The notes under the pieces: model-generated
The model's input: only the letters and a program-made list of their open reading frames with translations
The model's database searches: none
What the model was told of the DNA's origin: nothing
Position numbers and translations under genes: made by a program
Source: JBMNUL01 sp050946255
Lineage (GTDB): Bacteria; Actinomycetota; Coriobacteriia; Coriobacteriales; CADBOM01
Assembly (NCBI GenBank): GCA_050946255.1
Contig: JBMNUL010000081.1
Location: 1 to 11,512 of the forward strand
Direction of reading: 5' to 3'
DNA: 11,512 bases
In this document: positions 5,789-11,512 of the stretch, piece after piece
How the letters are laid out: each line of letters begins with the position of its first letter
How positions within the stretch are numbered: position 1 is the stretch's first letter

Positions 5789-7203
5789 GCAACTATAAAC
5801 CGCTTAGCGATGTCTTTGAAATGCTGAAAGATGATGACCAGGTCGCTTTCTTGGATTCGTCTGAGCATGGTGAACAAGGCCGCTTTTCGATAGTTGGCTG
5901 CAAGCCATTTCTCACGATAGAGCAGTCAGATGGAGAGTGTTTGGTAAATGGAGAGCCCTCAGATGCCGACTTCTTCGACACCTTGAGCGGAGCTTTGCGA
6001 AATTATTACGAACCGAACGAAACGCATCTCCCCCTAACAAGCGGTGCGATTGGATACCTCGGGTATGATTTCGGGCGCGAGCTCAATGGTGTGCCCACTC
6101 GCCATGCGACAGAGGCTTCTGGTGCTCTTGGTGGTTCAAGCTCGTCAACCGCTCCCGCGTCTGGAGTCTCCCCCGGTTCTAACCCCTCCCCCACTATGCC
6201 CGATGCGCAAATGGTGTTCTACGACATCCTCCTCATAGAAGATCACGAACGGGAAAAGCTGTACGCATGTGCACAGGGACAAACCATCTCCCCCGATGAA
6301 GCTCGAAAATGGGTGGATTCACTTGTGGAATCTTTCACTGAGGCGCCGCACCCCTCGCGAAACCACACCCTTGCTGATTTCTACTCGCCCTTCTCCGAGC
6401 AGGAGTATCAGCAGGCGCTGGCCCGAATGGTGGAGTACATGCTCGACGGGCACATCTATGTGGCGAACATGACCCAGCAGCTAACGATGAAAGCGCCTCA
6501 GCCACCCTACGATATTTATCGGTACCTGCGCACGTTCAATCCCGCGCCCTTTTCGGCATATTTGCGCGGACCTGGCTTCGACGTTTGCTGTTCGAGCATG
6601 GAGCGATTCCTGTTCGTGCGGGACGGCCATGCAGTCACCCGCCCGATAAAGGGCACACGTCCGCGTGGGAAGACACCCGAGGAGGATGCGCGCAACCGCG
6701 AAGAGCTATTTTCCAGCCCAAAGGAAAACAGCGAGCTTTTGATGATTGTGGACCTGGAGCGAAACGACCTTTCCCTGTCATGCAAGCCGGGCATGGTGTT
6801 TGTGCAACCCGAGTTTGTGGTGGAGGCATATCCAACTGTGTTCCATCTGGTTGCAACGGTGGAAGGGCGGCTTCGAGAAGATGCGACGGCAATCGACGTG
6901 GTGCGCAACGCTTTCCCTGGCGGCTCGATTACCGGCGCGCCCAAGATTCGCGCGATGGAGATAATCGACGAGCTGGAACGTAGCTCTCGTGGACTTTATA
7001 CGGGAAGTATCGGATATTTCTCAAATGCTGGTGATTGTGATTTGAACGTGGTGATCCGCACTCTTGTCTGCAAAGAAGGTGTGGCCACCTTGGGAGTTGG
7101 AGGTGGAATCACCGCTGAGTCGGATTTCGATTTCGAGTATCAAGAAACGTTGCAGAAGGCACATGCGTTGCGTGAAGCGGTTGGGTTGCAGGCGGAGCAA
7201 TGA
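5734..7203 (+). CDS. pabB: Aminodeoxychorismate synthase component I
   Basis: The chorismate-binding subunit (489 residues from ATG 5734; 479 from GTG 5764, which has a closer GAGGAA ribosome site, so either start is possible). It aminates chorismate at C4 with ammonia from PabA. The N-terminal domain carries LDSSEHGEQGRFSIVG; the catalytic domain runs from about 222 to the end. PIKGTRPRG (304-312) holds the Lys306 that distinguishes PabB from anthranilate synthase (Ala in TrpE), followed by ENSELLMIVDLERND (331-345), GSITGAPK (397-404) and GVGGGIT (454-460). Overlap with pabC is 55 nt (or 25 nt). An odd feature is a Ser/Gly/Pro/Ala-rich stretch at about 127-156 between the two halves, probably a flexible insert. 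There is no C-terminal lyase fusion; pabC supplies that step. Confidence 0.93.
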   Translation: MRALEWRGRSVGATVWEVSNYKPLSDVFEMLKDDDQVAFLDSSEHGEQGRFSIVGCKPFLTIEQSDGECLVNGEPSDADFFDTLSGALRNYYEPNETHLPLTSGAIGYLGYDFGRELNGVPTRHATEASGALGGSSSSTAPASGVSPGSNPSPTMPDAQMVFYDILLIEDHEREKLYACAQGQTISPDEARKWVDSLVESFTEAPHPSRNHTLADFYSPFSEQEYQQALARMVEYMLDGHIYVANMTQQLTMKAPQPPYDIYRYLRTFNPAPFSAYLRGPGFDVCCSSMERFLFVRDGHAVTRPIKGTRPRGKTPEEDARNREELFSSPKENSELLMIVDLERNDLSLSCKPGMVFVQPEFVVEAYPTVFHLVATVEGRLREDATAIDVVRNAFPGGSITGAPKIRAMEIIDELERSSRGLYTGSIGYFSNAGDCDLNVVIRTLVCKEGVATLGVGGGITAESDFDFEYQETLQKAHALREAVGLQAEQ

Positions 7204-7257
7204 ACCTGTAATTTTCCGACCTGGATTCATTCGCTATCGCATGCGTCTTGTCTCAGC

Positions 7258-7274
7258 AAAGCATGATATGCTTT
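7258..7274 (+). promoter_or_regulatory. Perfect 7-3-7 inverted repeat, candidate operator
   Basis: AAAGCAT (7258-7264) and ATGCTTT (7268-7274) are exact inverted copies separated by GAT. The 17-bp dyad lies 40 nt before the membrane-protein start codon, in a place fit for a dimeric repressor. TTGTCT at 7248-7253 may be a -35 element, but a matching -10 is unclear. A smaller palindrome, CGCATGCG, lies at 7238-7245. Confidence 0.45.
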
Positions 7275-7314
7275 CGCTAGAACAGCACCTCGCATTCTAT
7301 GGGACGGAGCAAGC

Positions 7315-7797
7315 ATGAACGAGCTAAAAGCAAGTCGAAACAGCGAGAAACCTGCGCGCTCCGGAGCCCAGATCTTCGCGCTGGTGCTCGCCATCCTTTT
7401 TCTGTTGCAAGTTGCATGTGGCATATTCCTCATTCATCAAGGTGTCGTCGAGTGGATGGAGGAAGGCTCTTATTACACGGGAACAACACCCGTAAACATC
7501 AACTTCGAGACCGCCTTGGGCACAGTTGCCCTCACAGGATTAGTCCCTGCAATCCTCCTGCTTTTTCTCTTCGTCCGCATCACGAAGGCACGAGTATACG
7601 CGAACTGGGTAGGCGTTGCATTCGAATGGCTGGTGGTCATCTGGTTCGGACTGGTGACAGGCGCTTTTCAAGGCGGAATCCATCCCGGTTTCCTACTCAT
7701 CGTCATAGCACCTGTGCTCTATACGGTATGCGTCATTTTCTGCGCCAGAATCATGGGTCGGAGTTCGAAGGTTAGGTCAAGGATGGTTTCCATCTAA
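7315..7797 (+). CDS. Small integral membrane protein, function unknown
   Basis: 160 residues with four predicted transmembrane helices at about 19-41, 67-88, 97-117 and 124-145. A short charged N-terminus (several Lys/Arg) suggests a cytoplasmic start, and the loop between helices 1 and 2 (acidic, YYTGTTPVNINFET) would face outside; the C-terminal tail is basic. I recognise no family motif. The start is ATG 7315, with GGAG at 7306-7309. An overlapping frame (7299-7775) is open too, but its Arg/His/Ser-rich translation has no sensible composition, so the hydrophobic frame is chosen. It follows pabB by 111 nt with no terminator between, so read-through is possible, although its own dyad at 7258-7274 suggests separate control. 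Proximity to the pab genes might hint at transport of a precursor, but nothing in the sequence shows that. Confidence 0.72.
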   Translation: MNELKASRNSEKPARSGAQIFALVLAILFLLQVACGIFLIHQGVVEWMEEGSYYTGTTPVNINFETALGTVALTGLVPAILLLFLFVRITKARVYANWVGVAFEWLVVIWFGLVTGAFQGGIHPGFLLIVIAPVLYTVCVIFCARIMGRSSKVRSRMVSI

Positions 7798-7814
7798 AGC
7801 ATTCCACCTGATTT

Positions 7815-7853
7815 GTTCGGTCATAACTCAAAAGTCGATGGTTCAAACTCATT
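7815..7853 (+). pseudogene. Degenerate initiator-tRNA-Met-like fragment
   Basis: The order GTTCGG, TCATAAC, then GTCGATGGTTCAAA, with six bases between the last two, follows the D-loop, CAU anticodon loop and T-arm of bacterial initiator tRNA-Met genes as I recall them. The T-arm can fold as GATGG-TTCAAAC-TCATT (7837-7853, two G-U pairs). The D-arm 3' side and anticodon 5' strand appear deleted, and neither acceptor strand nor CCA is present, so it cannot be a working tRNA. It could be a decayed tRNA or an old attachment-site remnant. No integrase gene is in the window. Confidence 0.45.
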
Positions 7854-7898
7854 GTGAGTGCGAGGCGTCTTGAGCCGTTGCAAATGAAAGGTATCGAT

Positions 7899-8354
7899 AT
7901 GGAGTCATCTCGCAGCCCATTTCAAGTTCTCATTTTCCCGTTCAGGAGGATGCAGGATCGAATCGAATGCTTGGTGCTCAAACGAAGTGATTTGGGAATT
8001 TGGCAGGGTGTCGCCGGTGGTGGAGAGAACGAAGAGTCTCCAAAAGAAGCTGCTTCCAGGGAGCTTTTCGAGGAAACAGGTTTGAACGGAAGTCGGCTTG
8101 TCCAGCTGGACTCCCTAGCCTATCTGCCCGTTGTCGATGTTACCGGGGAGTTCACTTGGGGTAGAGATACGTTGGTGATTCCCGAGTATGCATTTGCCTA
8201 CGAGGCGCAGCCGGGTGAAAGCGTGAATCTCAGCGGCGAGCACTTGGAGCTCCGATGGGAAGAGTACGAAGTGGACCGGTCACTACTCAAGTGGGACAGC
8301 AACAATACTGCGCTATGGGAACTCCTTGAGAGAATTAAGAACGGCATGCTGTAG
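7899..8354 (+). CDS. Nudix hydrolase, NudB-like
   Basis: 151 residues with a complete Nudix box, GX5EX7REUXEEXGU, read as GGGENEES...RELFEETGL (residues about 42-64), which binds the metal and splits a nucleoside-diphosphate-type bond. Outside the box, FQVLIFPF near the start, IWQGVAGG, and toward the end EHLELRW and LLKWDSNNTALWEL resemble the NudB group, whose E. coli member removes pyrophosphate from dihydroneopterin triphosphate in folate synthesis. Being close to the pab genes fits that role, but the substrate is inferred; dinucleoside or dNTP pyrophosphatases share the box. The start is ATG 7899, with AAAGG at 7887-7891, 7 nt before it; ATG 7884 and GTG 7854 are in frame but lack a site, and the latter would cut into the tRNA-like fragment. 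The stop codon is inside the stem-loop at 8354-8388. Confidence 0.82.
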   Translation: MESSRSPFQVLIFPFRRMQDRIECLVLKRSDLGIWQGVAGGGENEESPKEAASRELFEETGLNGSRLVQLDSLAYLPVVDVTGEFTWGRDTLVIPEYAFAYEAQPGESVNLSGEHLELRWEEYEVDRSLLKWDSNNTALWELLERIKNGML

Positions 8355-8388
8355 CGAGCCCTGTTGATATTCTTACAGCAGGACTCGC
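8354..8388. terminator. Stem-loop between convergent genes
   Basis: GCGAG (8354-8358) pairs with CTCGC (8384-8388); after one C-A mismatch the arms CCTGTTG (8360-8366) and CAGCAGG (8376-8382) continue for seven more pairs including one G-T, with a 9-nt loop. The hairpin starts at the last base of the Nudix stop codon. It lies between genes that face each other, so it may stop transcription from both sides, but neither side has a T-run. Confidence 0.5.
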
Positions 8389-8442
8389 AATCAAGTCCAA
8401 TATGACGAATAATGGCAGCTTACGCGCCCAGAACAATAATAA

Positions 8443-9228
8443 TTACTTTTCCGAGCTCTCAATTGACTCAAGAACTGCCTTTGCCGCTTTCTCCCACTCA
8501 GGATCGAGCATCATGTCGTGGCATAGCCCGTCTAGCATGATCGGCTTGACCTTATAGGATGCGGAGTTCTCACTCTGGTCGGAGAACATCCAATCTCCAT
8601 TCGACCCGATAATATGAACGGGAATCCCCACATTGAAAACGTTGGTCGCAGGTTTTGCCTGCTCCTTCCCCACCCGAGTAGATTCCGGTTTGATCAAGTT
8701 CACATAGGGCTTAACGTCAGCTTCGCTCAGTCGCTCGCTGAATATCACAGCGTCCTTTAACCTTGCCGCATCGAAAGGTTTACCACCATTAATGTCCATC
8801 ATCACTTTCGTGGCCTTCCAATGCTTGAACAGCATTTTCAGCTGATCCCCAGTGGTAGTTCCTCCCACTGGCATAGAAGCGAGGAACACAGCTTGTGAGA
8901 TGCTCTTCACCGGTGCATGCTCTCCCATGTAGCGTTGTAGAACCATTCCGCCAAGGGAATGGGCAACAACTATAGGCGTTTCCTTCATCGAATCGAGTAC
9001 TTGCGACAGGTCTGCCACATAGTCATCAAGAGAGAAGTCGTTGATCCGCTCCGCTCCTTCGCTTTTACCGTGGCCCCTGAAACTAAAGGCATGACAATCG
9101 TACCCATGTTCGGAGAAATATTTCATGAACCTGTTCCAGCACCAAGCGCCATGGAGAGCACCGTGCACAAACAGAATCGACCCATGCTTCTCTCCAACCG
9201 CATCTAAATCGAGAACTTCGAGCTTCAT
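8443..9228 (-). CDS. Alpha/beta hydrolase
   Basis: 261 residues with the alpha/beta hydrolase fold. The nucleophile is Ser91 in the elbow VVAHSLGGMV; the acid is probably Asp212 in IGSNGDWMF; the catalytic His237 sits in LDGLCHDMML. VHGALHGAWCW (21-31) forms the oxyanion hole and SFRGHGKS (49-56) the usual following loop; residues about 120-190 make the cap. It has no signal peptide, so it should be cytoplasmic. Likely an esterase or lipase-like hydrolase of small substrates; the true substrate cannot be read. The start is ATG 9228 because GAGG lies 5 nt upstream on the minus strand; a TTG at 9270 and ATG at 9264 in frame lack a ribosome site. It faces the Nudix gene and lies 205 nt downstream of the ferredoxin gene, past a strong stem-loop, so it is probably transcribed separately from the molybdoenzyme pair. 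Confidence 0.85.
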   Translation of the reverse strand: MKLEVLDLDAVGEKHGSILFVHGALHGAWCWNRFMKYFSEHGYDCHAFSFRGHGKSEGAERINDFSLDDYVADLSQVLDSMKETPIVVAHSLGGMVLQRYMGEHAPVKSISQAVFLASMPVGGTTTGDQLKMLFKHWKATKVMMDINGGKPFDAARLKDAVIFSERLSEADVKPYVNLIKPESTRVGKEQAKPATNVFNVGIPVHIIGSNGDWMFSDQSENSASYKVKPIMLDGLCHDMMLDPEWEKAAKAVLESIESSEK

Positions 9229-9386
9229 TTTTTCCTCAATCTTTCTCCCGACATCTTCATTCATATCCAAGGTGTTTGATTCGAGTACTTACCCCAAATC
9301 GAGTTTTCACAGTTCTTCACATACGTGGACGCATTCATTCAGGACGATGAATCAAAACAGAGATGTGCTTAAACGGGTGCAAATGA

Positions 9387-9424
9387 CAGTGGGACCCGTG
9401 CCCAAATAGGGTCGGATCCCACTG
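9387..9424 (-). terminator. Strong stem-loop after the ferredoxin gene
   Basis: CAGTGGGA (9387-9394) and TCCCACTG (9417-9424) pair perfectly; inside them CCG/CGG and GCCC/GGGT pairs continue to a 5-nt AAATA loop, broken only by small mismatches. On the minus strand it begins 10 nt after the ferredoxin stop codon and is followed by TCATTT, a poor T-run. It probably ends the molybdoenzyme-ferredoxin transcript or protects its 3' end. Confidence 0.6.
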
Positions 9425-9433
9425 CAGGCTCAA

Positions 9434-9766
9434 CTAGGCGAAAACTGCTACGTGACCTTGCGCTTTCTCTTTGGCCTCTTTAATTTGTTCATAGGTTCCG
9501 AAATGCAATGCGGCGCCAATGCAAATCTTCGAGCAGGGAGCTTCTCCACCTTCCGCCGCGATGCACTCAGCGCATTTATCCAGCCGATACGGGACAGGGC
9601 ACATAAATGATGTCATAATGCCGTCCACACGCTCGGGTTTTCCGAGCATGCAGCGCAAATATGTTTCAGTAACAGGAAGTCCATTCTCGCTCTGGCAGGC
9701 GCTCTGGCAGGCATAGCATCCCACGCAATAGTCGAGCTCGACGAGCATTGCCACATCGTTGTTCAT
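9434..9766 (-). CDS. Short two-cluster 4Fe-4S ferredoxin, molybdoenzyme partner
   Basis: 110 residues, probably passing electrons to or from the molybdopterin subunit encoded 18 nt upstream. One cluster motif is Cys14-x2-Cys17-x2-Cys20-x3-Cys24 (CVGCYACQSAC). A second set is Cys65-x2-Cys68-x9-Cys78-x3-Cys82. Cys39 and Cys56 are extra. The pattern resembles the first half of DmsB/PhsB-type iron-sulfur subunits, which are usually about 180-220 residues with four clusters; this one is half that size and looks complete, since it has its own start, stop and ribosome site (AGGAG at 9773-9777, 6 nt from ATG 9766). No signal peptide is visible; a Tat-exported partner could carry it out as a complex, or both could remain in the cytoplasm. 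No membrane anchor gene follows it. Confidence 0.88.
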   Translation of the reverse strand: MNNDVAMLVELDYCVGCYACQSACQSENGLPVTETYLRCMLGKPERVDGIMTSFMCPVPYRLDKCAECIAAEGGEAPCSKICIGAALHFGTYEQIKEAKEKAQGHVAVFA

Positions 9767-9784
9767 CGTCTTCTCCTCTCTGCC

Positions 9785-11512
9785 TTAGGACATGAAGGTC
9801 ATTTGCGGGGATTTGGATTTTTCCTTGGAGGAATTACCTTGGATGATTTTGTAATCGCTGGCAGGGTCCTCCGTGCGATACTTATCGATGTATAGCTCGT
9901 CATCACCGACTTTGTAGACTTTGGTTAGAAAACCTCTCATTGGGGCACTTCCCCATCCGGGATCCGTGCCATTGACTCCATCGACCAAGATGTTGGGGTT
10001 GGCGCCTTCCCATCCAAACGCAGGGAGTCCCAGCTCCTTGCAGGCGTTGCGATAATACTGCCTGCACATTGATGCCACTCCCTTGGTAACTCCAGCATGT
10101 ACCCTGGCCTTGGCCTGGATTCGTCCGCGTGGAGACTCAACCCAGAGCCAGTCGCCGTCTGCTATTCCACGTTCAGCTGCATCCTCGTCGTTCAGTTCCA
10201 CATAGGGCCATGGTTCTAGGACGCGCTGGTGTGCAATATTGGTCCAAGCCGAGTGGTAGAACGCGTAGTCTCTTGCACCAGTTGTCATCACGAGGTCATA
10301 TTCCTTGTATAGATCTGGAGTGGTAACTGGACCTTCCCCTGGTTCATTGAAAGTAGGCAGCGGCCAATCATATCCGAACATGAGCATCATCTCGGAGAAG
10401 ATCTCGACCTTCTTGGATCCCGTTGCGAACTTCACTTCCCCGGTCTCGTACTTCCTGAACTTCCGGTTCTCCGCTCCATAGGCGATGTAGTAACCTTGCT
10501 TAGCGGCCTCCTCATAATCCTTGGGGTGGAATCCATGGAACTCTCCCAGCCTCCAAAGTTGCATTTCCTCTGAAGACTCCCACGGCCAGGCCTCTGGGTT
10601 GAACCGCTTTCCGATTTCACGTAAGAAATACCAGTCATCCTTGGCTTCCCCTGGAGGATCGACAGCTTTCTGAGGAACGACGAATGGGCAAGGCTCCGGG
10701 TAAAGCTCCTCATCGAAATTGCCAACTCGCTCGGACCAATGTGCCGCGGGAAGCACAATATCGGCGATTCTTCCCTCGTAATTGAGGAAATAGTCCATTG
10801 AGACGATCATCTCCACACGTGGGTTGTTCAGCCCTGCCCAAACCTTCTTCGTATCCTCCTGAGATCCCAATGGGTCTGAGGCCATTGAAATGAGCATACG
10901 AGGGGCGTTGTCATCGCCACGTGCCAGCGCTGCCCAGAACTCTCCAGGGTTGGACCCTGCGCGGCCAATCTTACAGAACAGAGGGTAACGGTCCTCTCCG
11001 ATGTAGTGAACTTCCTTGGTGCGAAGTTCTGGACCGACAATCTTTGGGTCGCTCATGAAGCTCCAGAACGTATTGAAGTAAATACCTCCAGGCTCGTCGA
11101 CTGGTGGCTCTAGAAGGATCTGCAATATTGACATCGCACGACCAGCCTGCAGTGCGTTGCCGGTCATCATGCAGGCGCCGAGATAAGGTGCGATGATCGT
11201 TGACTTGCCGTCGGGGTCGTCGGTTATGAGGTCGTACATCTTGTAGAGGGTCTCTACAGGAGTCCAGGTAATTGGCGAAACTGCTTCAGGAGTCCAATCC
11301 TCCAGCTGCTCCTTGTACTGCTGAAGTACAGTCTTGAAAACCTTCTTCGAACCGTCTTTGCACGTGAGCTCGTACTCCCCGAACAGAGCAGGGCTGACGT
11401 TGTCCTTGCTCCAGCTCTCCGTCTCGGGGTTCCAATATGCGGGAGAATTCGAGTTCTCGTCCCACACCACGAATTGGGCGAAAGTGTGCACCGCCGCACC
11501 GCTCAGCCCGGT
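9785..11512 (-). CDS. Molybdopterin oxidoreductase catalytic subunit, N-terminal part missing
   Basis: The last 575 or so residues of a DMSO-reductase-family enzyme holding a bis-MGD molybdenum cofactor; the reading frame is open to the window edge, and a GTG at 11491 has no supporting ribosome site. Numbering from that GTG, DYFLNYEGRIADIVLPAAHWSE (about 233-254) is the typical stretch before the C-terminal half, and YDLVMTTGARDY to FLTKVYK (398-527) is the molybdopterin dinucleotide-binding domain, with the usual NDEDAAERGIADGDWLWVES pattern. The Tat signal, iron-sulfur motif and metal-ligand residue would lie outside the window. The ferredoxin gene follows 18 nt later, forming an operon. 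In Eggerthellaceae, such two-gene units include catechol dehydroxylases and related aromatic reductases, which is one possible role; thiosulfate, polysulfide or sulfoxide reduction are others. The substrate cannot be told from this part. Confidence 0.88.
   Translation of the reverse strand, partial: TGLSGAAVHTFAQFVVWDENSNSPAYWNPETESWSKDNVSPALFGEYELTCKDGSKKVFKTVLQQYKEQLEDWTPEAVSPITWTPVETLYKMYDLITDDPDGKSTIIAPYLGACMMTGNALQAGRAMSILQILLEPPVDEPGGIYFNTFWSFMSDPKIVGPELRTKEVHYIGEDRYPLFCKIGRAGSNPGEFWAALARGDDNAPRMLISMASDPLGSQEDTKKVWAGLNNPRVEMIVSMDYFLNYEGRIADIVLPAAHWSERVGNFDEELYPEPCPFVVPQKAVDPPGEAKDDWYFLREIGKRFNPEAWPWESSEEMQLWRLGEFHGFHPKDYEEAAKQGYYIAYGAENRKFRKYETGEVKFATGSKKVEIFSEMMLMFGYDWPLPTFNEPGEGPVTTPDLYKEYDLVMTTGARDYAFYHSAWTNIAHQRVLEPWPYVELNDEDAAERGIADGDWLWVESPRGRIQAKARVHAGVTKGVASMCRQYYRNACKELGLPAFGWEGANPNILVDGVNGTDPGWGSAPMRGFLTKVYKVGDDELYIDKYRTEDPASDYKIIQGNSSKEKSKSPQMTFMS

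Noticed and set aside
6516..6944. Antisense open frame of 142 residues within pabB
   Set aside because: It lies opposite the most conserved part of pabB, has Arg/Ser-rich composition and no ribosome site.
5734..7203. Reading pabB as trpE
   Set aside because: PIKGT carries the PabB-type lysine, and pabC lies in the same operon.
7299..7775. Overlapping + strand open frame of 158 residues
   Set aside because: Its translation is Arg/His/Ser-rich with no domain; the frame from 7315 gives four clear membrane helices and has a ribosome site.
7815..7853. Functional tRNA-Met gene
   Set aside because: No acceptor stem, incomplete D and anticodon arms, and no CCA end.

Overview
The window looks like part of a chromosome from an anaerobic actinobacterium of the Eggerthellaceae/Coriobacteriia type. 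This is inferred from the combination of a PucR-type regulator next to a URO-D-fold (MtaA-like) methyltransferase, a DMSO-reductase-family molybdenum enzyme with a small ferredoxin partner, and Coriobacteria-style lipoproteins; no rRNA or other phylogenetic marker is present, so the genus is left open. Genes are on the + strand from 1 to about 8350 and on the - strand from 8443 to the end.

Left part (1-3946): the 3' part of a PucR-family regulator (5' end outside the window) is followed, after a 249-nt gap rich in TTCTG/CAGAA half-sites, by a corrinoid-methyltransferase-like URO-D family gene. A gene-free stretch of about 580 nt then holds a pair of near-identical 28-nt repeats, each with its own stem-loop. 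After it comes a lone lipoprotein of unknown function.

Middle (4039-8354): a p-aminobenzoate/folate block. A candidate promoter with two AACATGTTGT repeats leads into a short leader that ends in a very good intrinsic terminator (attenuator-like). Then follow pabA, pabC and pabB, with pabC and pabB overlapping. Downstream lie a four-helix membrane protein of unknown function behind a perfect 7-3-7 dyad, a degenerate initiator-tRNA-Met-like fragment, and a NudB-like Nudix hydrolase that could supply the dihydroneopterin triphosphate pyrophosphatase step of the same pathway.

Right part (8443-11512, - strand): a molybdopterin oxidoreductase catalytic subunit (its N-terminal part lies beyond the window edge) is followed 18 nt later by a 110-aa two-cluster ferredoxin, a strong stem-loop, and then an alpha/beta hydrolase gene that converges on the Nudix gene. 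A possible theme for the flanks is use of plant-derived methoxylated or hydroxylated aromatics (O-demethylation by the URO-D enzyme, reductive chemistry by the molybdoenzyme), but no substrate can be read from the sequence.
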